In this document: positions 52,201-57,933 of the stretch, piece after piece
Layout of the letters: every line of letters begins with the position of its first letter
Numbering within the stretch: position 1 is the first letter of the stretch
DNA from: Rhineura floridana
Lineage: Eukaryota > Chordata > Lepidosauria > Squamata > Rhineuridae
Length of the DNA stretch: 64,000 nt
Assembly: GCF_030035675.1 (NCBI RefSeq)
Contig: NC_084480.1
Span: 136,598,738-136,662,737 of the forward strand
Reading direction: 5' to 3'
Notes under the pieces: generated by a model
What the model was told of the DNA's origin: nothing
The model's database searches: none
Seen by the model: the letters and a program-made list of their open reading frames with translations, nothing else
Made by a program: the position numbers and the translations under genes

Positions 52201-52395
52201 ATGCTGAACCATCAATATGGTCACAGAGTCATTTTATCTCATATTAGCAAAAACAAAATGTTTTGACACAAGAATAAGACATAAAGCAGTGATTTCTTTA
52301 CCTGTCTGGAACTGGGAGCTTGGGGCAAAGCTTGGCAGCTCTTGAATCTGTAGTGTATTCAGATGGCTTTAGTTCATAACTACATAAAGTAGAAC
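8830..52395 (-). CDS. SLC44A1: Choline transporter-like protein 1, 12 exons, 5' end missing
   Basis: SLC44A1/CTL1 is a multi-spanning membrane protein of plasma membrane and mitochondria that carries choline (and ethanolamine) for phospholipid synthesis. Coding segments in transcript order: 52395-52302, 44442-44273, 41110-41021, 33487-33348, 30810-30624, 29239-29074, 25791-25635, 24656-24573, 23134-22997, 18803-18567, 17133-17053, 8847-8830. All eleven introns are GT-AG, phases agree at each join, and the total is 1562 nt including TGA (about 520 residues). The product matches recalled vertebrate CTL1 nearly residue for residue from about residue 136 to the end: the later part of the first extracellular loop, TM2 to TM10, a cysteine-rich loop and the cytoplasmic tail. 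Exons for TM1 and the N terminus were not found up to 64000. No stop or frameshift lies in any exon, so the gene looks functional. Paralogues SLC44A2-A5 fit much less well, especially in the tail. Confidence 0.97.
10207..10236. repeat. (GT)n microsatellite
   Basis: About 14 uninterrupted TG dinucleotides. Confidence 0.95.
11180..11297. mobile_element. Palindromic hAT-like MITE, copy 1
   Basis: CCCTCCAGATGTTGATGAAC...CATCATCCCTGGCCATGCTT reads back as GATGGGAGCTGTAGTTCAGC and ends GTTCCCCACACCTG. Arms pair over most of their length. Other copies are at 20131, 23490 and 13265. The family is abundant in reptiles. Confidence 0.7.
11298..11480. repeat. Unnamed repeat attached to palindrome copy 1
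   Basis: This stretch is clearly homologous to 20263-20450: shared blocks include AATCATAGCAGGAGCA/AATCATAACAGGAGCA, GGGCCTTGGTTTA, and AACCAACTCTAGGCAG/AACTAACTCTAGGTAA. It follows the same palindrome in both places, so the two parts move or moved as one unit. Confidence 0.6.
12128..12219 (+). mobile_element. CR1/L3-type LINE 3' tail
   Basis: Contains GGCCACTGTGAGAACAGGAT, GGACTAGATGGGCCACTGGC and ends in an octamer tail TTATGTTCTTACG. The same tail at 38025-38321 is almost identical, which suggests fairly recent activity. Confidence 0.85.
12602..12700 (-). mobile_element. L2-type LINE 3' tail, reverse
   Basis: Starts with TTTATTTATTTATTTATTAC and continues GCTCTCTGGGCGGTTCACAG. This is the reverse complement of the L2 tail at 3770. 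Confidence 0.75.
13265..13360. mobile_element. Palindromic hAT-like MITE, left part, split by L1
   Basis: AGCTCCCATCATCCCTAACC and GGCCATGCTGGCTGACATGT are the centre of the palindromic family. The element is cut after GGAAGTTGCAGTCAAGC by the L1 insertion and resumes at 15501. Confidence 0.6.
14087..14920 (+). CDS. L1 ORF1-like protein with internal repeats, 277 codons
   Basis: The likely start is the second Met at 14114 ([11 protein letters not shown]), giving 268 residues. L1 ORF1 proteins are trimeric RNA-binding chaperones with a coiled coil, an RRM and a C-terminal domain. Residues 11-58 ([20 protein letters not shown]) look like a charged helical or coiled-coil segment. Residues about 170-265 match the core of lizard L1 ORF1 ([69 protein letters not shown]). 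Between them lies a repeated linker: a 50-residue block (54-103) recurs at 105-170, and within it the 13-residue unit [13 protein letters not shown] occurs five times, one copy shorter. The end at DSKIIMEY may be short of the full C-terminal domain. The reading frame has no stops, unlike most old L1 fragments. Confidence 0.75.
   Translation: MVFLYFSFKMAIKKVAENLEITMFQKIMDEIEITKQNLRQGCKELKIELSKMKQEIKDIGVPVREVTLEGVPVREETPEIGTNVEQEKDLESMDFRNKIYCLETQEIKDLGVLVREETLETGTGVPVREETLETGTGVPVREEIPEIGTNVEQEQDLESMDFRNKIYCLELNVISEEINEDSRDKVINGMDNLLDWNDVMEPNIEKIYGINCSHVTMEKLSRDDPVYFEKKNRDMILQQYFSNLFRMDGKKIFGIEVIPIRLLLYDYGFDSKIIMEY
14264..14533 (+). repeat. 39-bp minisatellite inside ORF1
   Basis: Units of GGGGTCCCTGTGAGAGAGGA + GACCCTGGAGACTGGAACA lie at 14264-14293 (30 bp), 14294-14332, 14417-14455, 14456-14494 and 14495-14533. 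They sit inside a larger tandem duplication that begins CAGGAGATTAAAGA at 14246 and again at 14399. All unit lengths are multiples of three, so the frame is kept. Confidence 0.9.
15501..15530. mobile_element. Palindromic hAT-like MITE, right remnant after L1
   Basis: Begins with the second copy of the 17-bp duplication and continues for a short way; pairs with 13265-13360. Confidence 0.5.
17053..17133 (-). CDS. SLC44A1: SLC44A1 penultimate exon: cytoplasmic tail
   Basis: This 81-nt exon gives 27 residues: [20 protein letters not shown] then GRELKPM. Acceptor CTTTCAG, donor GTAGGT directly after the Met codon. The human exon ends in the same KPM and is then joined to alternative last exons (tails ASGASSA or LKKR). 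Here the ASGAS exon is found at 8847, and no convincing LKKR exon was seen in the intron. Without splicing the frame stays open well past the donor, so a retained-intron tail is formally possible. Confidence 0.96.
17134..18566 (-). other. SLC44A1: SLC44A1 intron (1.4 kb)
   Basis: Contains a reversed tRNA-SINE fragment at 17365-17455 and, between about 18010 and 18250, a C-rich stretch. An old hAT-like end (CAGTGATTCTTAAACTGTGG) is at about 18324. Nothing else recognised. Confidence 0.7.
17365..17455 (-). mobile_element. tRNA-derived SINE fragment, reverse
   Basis: GCCAAGTGGTGATTTGAACC, GTTTGCCC and CACCACTATGCCACACTGG are the reversed tRNA-like head of the SINE family at 37483 (GCCAGTGTGGTGTAATGGTT). 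Old and truncated. Confidence 0.6.
18567..18803 (-). CDS. SLC44A1: SLC44A1 exon: TM9 end and TM10, start of C-terminal tail
   Basis: This 237-nt exon (79 codons) starts [20 protein letters not shown], continues with [20 protein letters not shown] and [20 protein letters not shown], and ends [13 protein letters not shown]. It holds two hydrophobic spans and the FLSIYE..VD..F.CF..D motif of the family. Acceptor CTCTAG, donor GTAAGC. The first residue is Ile where human CTL1 has Val. Confidence 0.98.
20131..20262. mobile_element. Palindromic hAT-like MITE, copy 2
   Basis: Terminal parts CAAGTGTGGGGAACCTTTGG and CTAAAGGTTCCCCACACCTG are inverted, and inner arms CCAGATGTTGCTGAACTATA and TTAGTTCAGCAACATCT pair. 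Same family as 11180. Confidence 0.75.
20263..20450. repeat. Unnamed repeat attached to palindrome copy 2
   Basis: Homologous to 11298-11480, same order and orientation (GGAGTAAATCATAACAGGAG, GGGCCTTGGTTTAACCTTTT, TTTGGTCTTTGCTTG). Confidence 0.6.
22195..22855 (+). mobile_element. L2-type LINE 3' part, split by a SINE
   Basis: 22195-22415 matches the end of L2 ORF2 ([20 protein letters not shown]-like, then [14 protein letters not shown]), with some decay. 22634-22855 is the 3' tail (AGAATGTTGTCAACCACCTT, ATAAATTATTCTAATAAA). The SINE at 22419-22633 interrupts it. Confidence 0.65.
22419..22633 (-). mobile_element. tRNA-derived SINE, reverse, within L2
   Basis: Reversed copy: starts TTTATTCATTTATTACTACA, has CACAACTCTGTAAGGTAACT, GGGGATTTGAACCCTGGTCT (box B) and ends CACACTGGCTGTC. 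Same family as the + strand copy at 37483. Confidence 0.8.
22997..23134 (-). CDS. SLC44A1: SLC44A1 exon: conserved NAYTATAI block and TM9 start
   Basis: This 138-nt exon, phase 0 at both ends, encodes [20 protein letters not shown], then [20 protein letters not shown] and MLFLGK. It is among the most conserved parts of the family (NAY, FC.SAK.AF). Acceptor TGCCCAG, donor GTAGGC. Confidence 0.97.
23135..24572 (-). other. SLC44A1: SLC44A1 intron (1.4 kb)
   Basis: Contains the palindromic MITE at 23490-23614. The rest shows nothing recognisable. Confidence 0.7.
23490..23614. mobile_element. Palindromic hAT-like MITE, copy 3
   Basis: GTGCCCTCCAGATATTTTTG...CAGTTCCCAGCAGCCCCAGT reads back as GGAGTTATAGTCCAGTAACA and TCTGGAGGGCA. 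Part of the same family; a further half copy is near 25053-25095. Confidence 0.7.
24573..24656 (-). CDS. SLC44A1: SLC44A1 exon: cysteine-rich intracellular loop
   Basis: This 84-nt exon, phase 0 at both ends, encodes 28 residues with seven cysteines, in the order [20 protein letters not shown] then KCLNYLNQ. The cysteine-rich loop before the INQNAY/LNQNAY motif is conserved across SLC44 proteins. Acceptor TTAG, donor GTAAGA. The cysteine cluster could be a palmitoylation site, but that is inference. Confidence 0.96.
24657..25634 (-). other. SLC44A1: SLC44A1 intron (1.0 kb)
   Basis: Contains a palindromic-family half copy near 25053-25095 and a CR1 tail at 25488-25568; otherwise nothing seen. 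Confidence 0.7.
25488..25568 (+). mobile_element. CR1/L3-type LINE 3' tail, old
   Basis: GCATCTGGCTAGCCACTGTA, AACAGAATGCTGGATAT and GATCCAGCAGGGCTGTTCTT match the tail at 38025 with many changes. Confidence 0.6.
25635..25791 (-). CDS. SLC44A1: SLC44A1 exon: intracellular segment and TM8
   Basis: This 157-nt exon encodes [20 protein letters not shown], then [20 protein letters not shown] and [12 protein letters not shown]. The HLGTVAFGS-type motif and KIPR are signatures of the family. The acceptor is CCATAG and the donor GTAAGG, phase 0 at the 3' border. The codon after NRLI is TGC (Cys), where human CTL1 as recalled has Arg. Confidence 0.97.
27001..27795 (-). mobile_element. L2-type LINE, 3' third with ORF2 end
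   Basis: The minus strand encodes [20 protein letters not shown] followed by an open frame (27735-27175, 186 codons): [60 protein letters not shown], then [20 protein letters not shown] to the end FLYSEAF. This is the C-terminal part of L2-clade ORF2 after the RT core. The tail to 27001 ends in (TAAATAAA). 5' truncated, no frame breaks in this portion, so young for an L2. It is closely related to the + strand copy at 47735. Confidence 0.9.
28085..28342 (+). mobile_element. SINE with BovB/RTE-like 3' end (Sauria SINE type)
   Basis: Contains GTCGAGGTCCACTCAGCCTT, CAGTAAAATGAGTACCCGGC, GGGTAAAGAAAGGCCGGGGA and ends GTTGGAAATGACTCGCACTT...GGGACACCTTTACTTTT. I know this body from the squamate SINE group that uses BovB machinery. 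The tRNA-like head is blurred. Confidence 0.75.
29074..29239 (-). CDS. SLC44A1: SLC44A1 exon: loop and TM7
   Basis: This 166-nt exon encodes [20 protein letters not shown] followed by [20 protein letters not shown] and [14 protein letters not shown]. The MWWYH...WISEFI...ACQQ block is a hallmark of the SLC44 family. The acceptor is TTCTAG and the donor GTGAGA. The exon ends two bases into an Arg codon that the next exon completes. Confidence 0.97.
29240..30623 (-). other. SLC44A1: SLC44A1 intron (1.4 kb)
   Basis: No recognisable repeat or exon. Short inverted motifs around GATCAGCTGAT (near 29930 and 29990) are present. Confidence 0.6.
30624..30810 (-). CDS. SLC44A1: SLC44A1 exon: TM4 end, TM5, TM6
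   Basis: This 187-nt exon reads [20 protein letters not shown], then [20 protein letters not shown], and ends LLFLGTT with one base of a Gly codon. It covers the end of TM4 and two further hydrophobic spans typical of the choline-transporter-like domain. The acceptor is TTTTGCAG and the donor GTATGT. The end of TM6 has IAV where human has IMT. Confidence 0.97.
30900..31975 (-). mobile_element. CR1-type LINE fragment: endonuclease domain
   Basis: Minus-strand frames give [69 protein letters not shown] and VVVMGDF. This is the APE-type endonuclease of CR1 (catalytic E in TETWW, D in GDF). A second frame continues [23 protein letters not shown] and [13 protein letters not shown]. The piece is truncated at both ends and has at least one frame change near 31300. 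It runs in the same direction as SLC44A1. Confidence 0.85.
32632..32674. repeat. (TCTG)n next to (AC)n
   Basis: About seven TCTG units run directly into about eight AC units, a compound microsatellite likely to vary in length. Confidence 0.95.
32925..32998. repeat. Palindromic MITE, same family as 168-240
   Basis: ACTCAGATTAGACCCATTGA (left) and CCATTAATTTCAAAATTCTG then AGTATGAC (right) are imperfect inverted arms. Confidence 0.55.
33348..33487 (-). CDS. SLC44A1: SLC44A1 exon: TM3 end, hydrophilic loop, TM4 start
   Basis: This 140-nt exon starts [16 protein letters not shown], runs through the polar loop [15 protein letters not shown] and ends [13 protein letters not shown]. The WWLY motif closes TM3 and the last part opens TM4. 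The acceptor is GAGCACAG and the donor GTAAGT; the 3' border is in phase 0. The loop has several conservative changes from human CTL1, such as [11 protein letters not shown] against ETVTPEQLQIA. Confidence 0.96.
34545..34763 (+). repeat. Large inverted repeat, left arm
   Basis: From CAAACTTTAAAAAGCAGGGA to TGGCAACACCTGC. The reverse complement lies at 35519-35729 with roughly 90% identity by eye and a few small indels. Similarity stops sharply at both ends. Confidence 0.9.
35519..35729 (-). repeat. Large inverted repeat, right arm
   Basis: From GCAGGTGTTGCCACCACTCA to GCTTTTTAAAGTTTG. Inverted partner of 34545-34763, with a 755-bp spacer of unique-looking sequence between them. Confidence 0.9.
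37248..37343 (+). mobile_element. CR1/L3-type LINE 3' tail
   Basis: GCACTTGGTTGGCCACTGTG, CAGGATGCTAGACTAGATGG and CCCTTCTTATGTTCTTAAT: tail of the same family as 38025. Confidence 0.8.
37483..37726 (+). mobile_element. tRNA-derived SINE, forward copy
   Basis: Starts ACAGCCAGTGTGGTGTAATG, has box B-like GAGTTTGAATCTCCGC, body TGGGTGACCTTGGGCCAGTC and AGGGTTGTTGTGAGGATAAA, and ends with GGAGGAAATATGAGATGTAA then (AATAAATAAAT). The tail resembles L2-type 3' ends, suggesting mobilisation by an L2-like LINE. Confidence 0.85.
38025..38321 (+). mobile_element. CR1/L3-type LINE 3' end
   Basis: Includes TGGATGGCTTTAAAAGAAGA, TTAGACAAATTCATGGAGGA, then GGTTGGCCACTGTGAGAACA, GGATGCTGGACTAGATGGGC and the octamer tail TTCTTATGTTCTTATG. 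Well preserved, so probably young. Confidence 0.85.
38955..39185 (+). mobile_element. CR1/L3-type LINE 3' end, old
   Basis: AAAGATTATTGGAGGACAGG, AGTATCAATAGCTGTCAGCC and AATCCAGCAGGAGCCTTCAT parallel the 38025 copy with strong divergence. Confidence 0.6.
39545..39955 (-). mobile_element. CR1-type LINE fragment, reverse
   Basis: The minus strand reads GGTCACAGAATAATGGGTTC and encodes [20 protein letters not shown] then [15 protein letters not shown], the C-terminal ORF2 signature of CR1. Upstream it has CTCCTCAGT/GAGAAGACTGAGGAGATACT. The head is truncated. Confidence 0.8.
40880..40946 (+). mobile_element. L2-type LINE 3' tail
   Basis: GTTGTTAGCTGCCCTAGACA, GGAGGAAGGTAGAATATAAA and TTTAATAAATGAATA match the usual L2 tail layout. 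Confidence 0.6.
41021..41110 (-). CDS. SLC44A1: SLC44A1 exon: TM2 end and TM3
   Basis: This 90-nt exon encodes [20 protein letters not shown] and then a hydrophobic run ending VVLGSL. This is the end of TM2, a short basic turn (RYISR) and most of TM3. The acceptor is CTCTGCAG and the donor GTAAGT. Both borders fall within codons (Val before, Gly after), in agreement with the neighbouring exons. Confidence 0.96.
41840..42050. repeat. Possible palindromic MITE
   Basis: GGTGAATGTTCAAAATTT and GTGAATATTGACAATC on the left are answered by GATTGTCAACATTCAC, CCAACATTCACC and TTTAAAATTTC on the right. The arms are broken by short changes and ends are not defined. Confidence 0.4.
42924..43883. mobile_element. 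Possible hAT-like non-autonomous element
   Basis: The left end AGAGCTACAATATGTTAATC..ATTAATTGATCAAC and the right end ATGGATGATTAATCAACTGA..ATTATCGGTCCTAC recall the AGGGCTGCAACTAATCGATT ends of a widespread hAT-like group. Pairing is weak and no target-site duplication was found. Confidence 0.3.
44273..44442 (-). CDS. SLC44A1: SLC44A1 exon: end of extracellular loop 1 and start of TM2
   Basis: This 170-nt exon reads [20 protein letters not shown] at its start and ends in [11 protein letters not shown], the first part of TM2. It contains an N-glycosylation sequon, NIS, beside conserved cysteines. The acceptor is ATCACCAG and the donor GTAATT. The last base is the first of a Val codon completed by the next exon, so TM2 is split by the intron. 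Confidence 0.96.
45136..45875. mobile_element. hAT-like non-autonomous element (~0.7 kb)
   Basis: The left end GCAGTAGGCAACCTTTTTGC CCTTGGGGGTCAT and the right end GGCCGCATGAGGCCTGCTGG TCATGGATTGCTCACATG are the inverted form of each other's consensus (GTGGGCAACC..GGGCCGCA). The inside is GC-richer than the surroundings and holds an AC repeat. A 7-of-8 duplication (CTTTAGAT/CTTTAGAA) is possible but the exact ends are unsure. Confidence 0.5.
47735..48410 (+). mobile_element. L2-type LINE, 3' end with ORF2 C terminus
   Basis: Reads [80 protein letters not shown] and ends FLCSQAF followed by the tail GGCGGTATATAAATTGAAAT and AATAAATAAATAAT. Strongly similar to 27001-27795 (opposite strand), open frame throughout. 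5' truncated. Confidence 0.9.
49330..49440 (-). mobile_element. L2-type LINE tail, reverse
   Basis: TTTGTTTTATTTACAATATT, TATAAGACACTCCACAACAA and AGTTCAAGGCAACTAACAAC match the reversed L2-type tail (ACCGCCTT..AAGGCGGTTTACAAC) with decay. Confidence 0.5.
51581..51795. mobile_element. hAT-type MITE (Charlie-like ends)
   Basis: 215 bp from CAGTGATTCTCAAAC to GTTTGAGAACCACTG, one mismatch in these 15-bp inverted ends. Flanked by a perfect 8-bp duplication TGCTAAGC at 51573-51580 and 51796-51803, the hAT hallmark. The inside keeps GTGCGCCGGGGCACACTGGT and AGTGCGCCACGAACC subterminal blocks, and an AT-rich centre. No transposase. Confidence 0.95.
52302..52395 (-). CDS. SLC44A1: SLC44A1 exon: extracellular loop 1 segment
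   Basis: This 94-nt exon enters with the last two bases of a split Gly codon and leaves with two bases of a split Ser codon. It encodes 30 full residues, including [13 protein letters not shown] and [10 protein letters not shown], part of the large extracellular loop with conserved cysteines. The acceptor is AAACAG and the donor GTAAAG. The stretch between EYTT and KLCP differs from the human sequence as I recall it (DSRAA in place of SPKSSV), as expected for an extracellular loop. It is the most 5' exon found in the window. Confidence 0.95.
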
Positions 52396-55300
52396 CTGTT
52401 TAAAGAAAAAAAAACAAAATGGAAAACATGACCTGGGGAGGAATGATCCATTATATCCATTGGCATTATAAGCATGAACAGCTTTTTGACAGAAAAGCTG
52501 GATCTGTAAAATACCAATTTCTCAGAGATAAAGCCTAGTTCTCCTAAAGAAGGAACTGGTGTACTTGCTTACTCCTGCCATAGCTGCCCATCCACCTCTG
52601 TGAAGAACAGAATGAGGATCTAACATAACAGATCAAAAGATTATGGAACTTTCAATTCTGCAAGCTGTGCTTAACGCCCCATAGCTAGTGGAAATAAACC
52701 AGAATGGCTCTCCTATATAATATCACCCACTGTGAATTAGAACAAGTCATTTAATCCTATAGCGTTAAACTTATATCAGTGGGTGACAGGTTATAACTAA
52801 GAGTGACATCAGTACATTAAAGATTCATGCTGAAGAGATCACAGTACATCAGATATTTTATTGGCACTGTACATCTTAAGTGCATTTCATTTTATCACTT
52901 TTAGAGCCCCAAGGCCTACTATGCGTATCTGGAGGCAGTTGTTTCTGGGTTGTAAGAAAGCTGCTGGAAAGGCTTCCCTGAGCAACAAGTCCTCTGTGGG
53001 GGAAAAAATTGTATGGTATGCTCTTTTTGAATATTTAGAGTGTATTGTCCTGCCAGCTCTCCAACTTCCATATTTCAACTGAAAACTTTCAATGGCTACT
53101 ACAAACACTTTGAACTCTCCAACCACTTAGAAGTGGATTTTAAACTTCCTACCCTTTGGGAACATGTTCTATATCTATTTATTTATGCAGGAACCACTAC
53201 ATGCCTGACCCTGAAACCCTGCACATAACAAGTGATTCTGACATGTATACTAGGGTGTATTCAGAATTTTTTTTGGGGGGGTGCTCTCAGACTTGCTGGG
53301 ACATCATTAACAAAGAGCACAACCTAAGAAAACTCACCATTCTTCAAGGAACTGTGCATTTTGGTAGAAGATTGGTTATGGTGGACAAGTTAATTTTTGC
53401 CATTACCAATCTTCTCCTGGAAGAATCTTGACAAATTCCCAAGGAGCTCCCTTGTTCCCAGAAATATGATCCTAGCCACTGACCTAGAATGAGTTTACAT
53501 ACGACATAGGACACTTAACCAAATGACAGCTCTTCTTTATCATTCTTCCATGGTGAAGCTTTGTTGAAATGAATGGCATGGTCATATTTGTATTTAAGAG
53601 TCATCTGAAAATATTTACTTATTTAAATTTCTGTTCAGATAGTGACCAAATATAAGCCCAATTCTGCTAGTGTGTATTCACAACATAGCTTTACCAAGGA
53701 GAAAGCTTTACCACAGGGCAACATTTCTCTCTTTTTACACAGTCCTTGATTCCTTTGACTTTAGCAAAAGAAATTACTGTCACAGTTGTCAACTTAAACT
53801 TGCTAGTTAACTTCTGACTCAAAAACTATCTTCACAATAGAGGTAGATACAAAGAGAAAAATTAAGAACAGCCAAAAGTTATACCCAGAATACTAAAAAG
53901 TAATCCTTTTTTGATTAGCCAAAGAACCTAAATCCTAGCTACCAATAAACAGAGAATCAGAAAAAAATAGGAGAATATCAACTGGAAAGATGATGGAAAA
54001 TCATCTTTGCAAGGCTTATGGTCATTTAAGCTATCAAAACGCATTTGTAGTCTGAGCTTCTCAGTATAAAGTAGTTCCATTTCTTTCTCTCCTCGGCAAA
54101 TCCCTCTGTATATTTCTTATAGGTCTCAGCAGTGCCCAAAAGTGGCTTTTTTGTGATAAGACAGTCACTGATGTAAACGTGATTCATGAAGAAAGGTCCT
54201 TGAGCTCCCAGCAGCCAAGCACATTGTTTCATATTTCTTTTTTCCCCGAAGTCTTTTTATATTATCTCTATAAATGTACATGACAACACTGACAGATACA
54301 GACAGTTCTAGGCTCTTACAAAGGACACTGCCAAAGATCCCCCCACAACACTGCTGAACTGTGAAATATCAAACCAAAACATCTTATGTATCCATTATGG
54401 CTTTTAAAAATTGAATTTCTATTGAAATAACAGCTTTGGGCTACAAGTCATCTGGAAGAAACGCAAGGGTTACAAGAAGCCATTTTCCATAGCACCTTTG
54501 ACTACTTGTCCTAGGCAGCCATCTCATTCACACTTGCTTATGAATAAATACTGCTGAAATTAGTGGGGTCTACTTCAAAACAAATGTGGATAGCATTGGA
54601 CTGATAAGAATTGCCTCCAATGACAATTTCTTGGCTATGATGTTAAATTTGATTAACATGCAGTTGCTGTTCTGCTTTGGATACTCAGGTCTAGATGATG
54701 TCATACTAAATCTACCACACATTTCAGTCTCTCTCTTCTTAAACCAGAAGCCACAGTAATTTTTTTTCTATATAGAAGCACTAACACTTCTTTAGGCATT
54801 AGTATGTTACATCTAAAGGATTTTCAGTTAATTTAACAGAGTAAACCAGAAGTATGGGATATTCGGGCATCCCACTTAAGACCAATACAACTCTCACTGA
54901 AAGTTTCCAACTCTTTTGGTTCACAAAGAAACCTTAATGGTGTTTCTGCAGCCAAATGCAGGAGGCAAAGATCCAACTTCTTCAGTTTCAAATCTCAGTT
55001 GGTAGACAAACTGCTAAAGGCACCAAGTTTAAATTGGATATTTTTTAGAGTATCAACCACAGCTCAATTTAACATGGCAATGATTTGGATCACGGCATGG
55101 AAAATATTTAAAATTATTAAGAAGCAAAATCATTTTTTTATGAGTCAAGATAATCAGGGATGTTTGCATTACAATAGCAAAGGATGGACAGAATCCCTCT
55201 CCACAACTGTTAGGGTTTCCTCCTGGTTTGCAGGCAAATGTTTTGTGCAGACCATAGTTTAATTTATTCCTATGTCAAAACACATGAGGTTGGCCGCAGA

Positions 55301-55454
55301 ATCAAAAGACATATTTTCCAATCTGTAAGTGTATTTATTCATAATGCTTTATGCTACTCTATTCCTTTTGAATTTCAAGATGCTCAGCTGATTTCTCACC
55401 CATACACGCAGATGCCCTAGCCAGAGTTGTCACAACTGTCACTTCGTAATTGAA

Positions 55455-55668
55455 AATGGAAATGGACTGCCTTCAAGTCGATCCCAACTTATGGCGACCC
55501 TATGAATAGGGTTTTCATGGTAAGCGGTATTCAGAGGGGGGTTTACCATTGCCTTCCTCTGAGGCTGAGAGACAGTGACTGGCCCAAGGTCACCCAGTGA
55601 GCTTCATGGCTGTGTGGGGATTCAAACCCTGGTCTCCCAGGTCGTAGTCCAACACTCAAACCACTACC
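55455..55668 (-). mobile_element. tRNA-derived SINE with RTE/BovB-like tail, reverse
   Basis: Starts ATGGAAATGGACTGCCTTCA, AGTCGATCCCAACTTATGGC (tail) and runs to GGGGATTCAAACCCTGGTCT, CCCAGGTCGTAGTCCAACAC and AACCACTAC (tRNA-like head). Same family, opposite strand, as 63162-63389. Confidence 0.85.
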
Positions 55669-55734
55669 CTACAAAAGTCAAATTACAGCTTGTTTCACAC
55701 ATTTGTTATCAAATGCCAGCAAGAAGGAAACTTA

Positions 55735-56040
55735 CCTAATCCACACTTCCCAAAACAATATGAGAACTCTGAATTTTGCAATGCAGTTCTCCAACCAAAA
55801 CTAGGGGAAAGGGTGCATAAGCATATTTGTGAAAATAACATAAAATATTACATCAGGAAAAATTGCAAAAATGTATTAGGAGAAATACACACCAAAATGC
55901 TGATGAACTTTCATGAGGACGTTAAAAAAAATCACAAACTGATATGGAAACTGTGTGAACTGACGACTGGAAAAAGGAGAAACTGGGGGAAACCAAAACT
56001 GACAGATTCATCCATCCCTATTCTCAGTTCAGCTGTGTGT
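55735..56040. repeat. A-rich dispersed repeat
   Basis: Recurrent AAAAATGTATTAGGAGAAAT, CACACCAAAATGC-type units ending CAGATTCATCCATCCCTAT. Similar wording occurs at 36780-37080 (AAAATGCACAGAAAATC, AAAAATGCACATATAAG). A 194-codon open frame across it (55690-56274) has no recognisable domain and is best taken as chance plus repeat. Confidence 0.4.
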
Positions 56041-57922
56041 CACACATGTTGCCATTTCAATGCATTCAGAACTCTATACAAAGAGGTCATGAGCATCATG
56101 TGGACAAATACTCCTAGAATTCGTCTTTTATTTCTTGAGTCATGTATACAGGCCTCATTTTTCCAAGGCACTTGCAGCATAGCAGTTCTACTAACACCAA
56201 CGGAAGCAAATGCAGACTCAGCAATTACTAGGATGAAGTCTTTTATTTGGTTCCAAACTTATTTAGTAGTCTAATTTTGGATTCCCATTTTCTTAATAAC
56301 TTGGGAGAACTTTCATTATACAAACATAGACTGATACTTTTAGAAAGTAGTGGTTAACGAGCAGCATCACTCTTTGGGACACTGATAGGCAGCACAAGGG
56401 CATTTCAGCAACTTTCATCTGATCATGAAACACAGTTATAGATCACTAGAGAGGACACTGAGTAAATGGATACCTAAAGAATGATTCTAACAAAGTTTAT
56501 CTAGGCCCTTTTCACTCATTACTTTTTCCACACAGTAGAAGAGTATCCAAAAATTCTGTCCTTCCTCTTATCACAGAGAGCAAGTAATATGGGCTGTAGG
56601 TCTGAAATAAATGTGGGATCTCCCTCACTTGGATTGAAAGGCAGGAGTGAAGTCCTCGTCAGATAAAGATGGTACAATCCAATTTACTAATTACTTTCTC
56701 CATATGATAAGTGGGTGGTGGCAGGTAATGTGCACATTTTAAAAGTTTGCAATTGGTAATTATACATATGCACATACACTTGTGCAGTCACTGCCACACT
56801 TACAACACATTATTTAAATGTTTAATTACATTTCACTCCTTTTTATTTTTGCTGTGAGCCCTGTACAAAATACTTCAAAGTAAGTGAAAAGTAAAATTTT
56901 AAAATACTTTAAAATATCCTAAATAAAATAAGCGCACAAGGAAATAAATATAATACCACATTTTAAAAAATCTGCAACCAAATTTCATCAAATGCTGTTA
57001 AACAATTAACTGAAACTAAAAAAAATGATGTTCAAATAGTCCCCCCCCCCATTTTGGAATAGGAGACACTGAATTGGTCCAAAAATAATGCCAAACCATG
57101 TTCTGGTGTTATATGAAAAGACAGGCTGAAGCCTTGGGTTCAACTGCTGCCTCCTTCCCTCATGGGATGTGATTTGTGCACACAGTTTGTGGTTCTCTGA
57201 AAACCATGGTTTGTTGTTTTCTCTGAAGTGGAAAAAAGTTTGTTCAAATCCTGGTTTGTGGGCAAACTATGCTTTTCTGAGAACCAGAAAGTGCAGACTG
57301 CATGATGCATAAGCAGGAAGAATAGGAAAGTGCAGGAGTCCTTTGGCATGTTTAATCAGTTCAGATGTAATACAGGCTGTGCAAGGGGGGGGGAAAGAAG
57401 AATGGGAGGAGGAAGAGAATACTCAAGCAAGGACCCTTCACATTGCACCAAAGCATAATGTCTGAACTGACCTACTATTTATTGTACCCATGTATATTAA
57501 TCAGAAAGCCACTAAATGTTCAATTACAGAACCCAAACTAGAAATTTGCTAATTTCTAGACTGACAAAATGTTTCCAGTTAAATGAATCAGATGACAACG
57601 TATTTTAATTATGAAAATTTAACTAAGTCTCCCCTATCAATAATGTCCGTCAGCAATCTTTCAGTGAAGTTACTTTTTCTTATTACTTTATCTACAACCA
57701 CTAGTTTGTCCCAATGGTCAGCATTTGCATCTATTTTGTAATATGCTTACTTCAAACACAAGCACTCACCCCCACAAGGTCACACAAAATGAAGAGAGAT
57801 TAGAGTGTATTTTCTGATAAAATTCAATGCCTTGGTTTAGGATTAATGCACTAATGCTAATTTAAAAACCTGAGAGGGTTGGCACAGTACAATAAAACTT
57901 TTACTTTAGCGAGAGAGAGAAA

Positions 57923-57933
57923 GATGGCGACCT
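57923..57933 (+). promoter_or_regulatory. AAGATGGCGAC motif at LINE 5' end (YY1-like)
   Basis: The human L1 promoter begins with a YY1 site around CAAGATGGC. The same core lies about 12 bases into this LINE, in the same orientation. Function here is inference. Confidence 0.4.

Larger units (their letters stand above)
44443..52301 (-). other. SLC44A1: SLC44A1 intron (7.9 kb)
   Basis: Contains a hAT-like element 45136-45875, an L2 3' part 47735-48410, an L2 tail 49330-49440 and a hAT MITE with a perfect 8-bp duplication at 51581. Unnamed stretches: 44500-45120, 45880-47730, 48420-49320 and 49450-51570. Confidence 0.7.

Noticed and set aside
53334-53400. Possible SLC44A1 upstream exon ending AAT-G before GTGAGT on the minus strand
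   Set aside because: The phase fits but the upstream translation does not match the expected LSDVQKFAEI block, and the sequence looks like part of a repeat.
55690-56274. 194-codon open frame on the plus strand
   Set aside because: Composition follows an A-rich dispersed repeat; no known fold or motif, and it lies inside a host intron.
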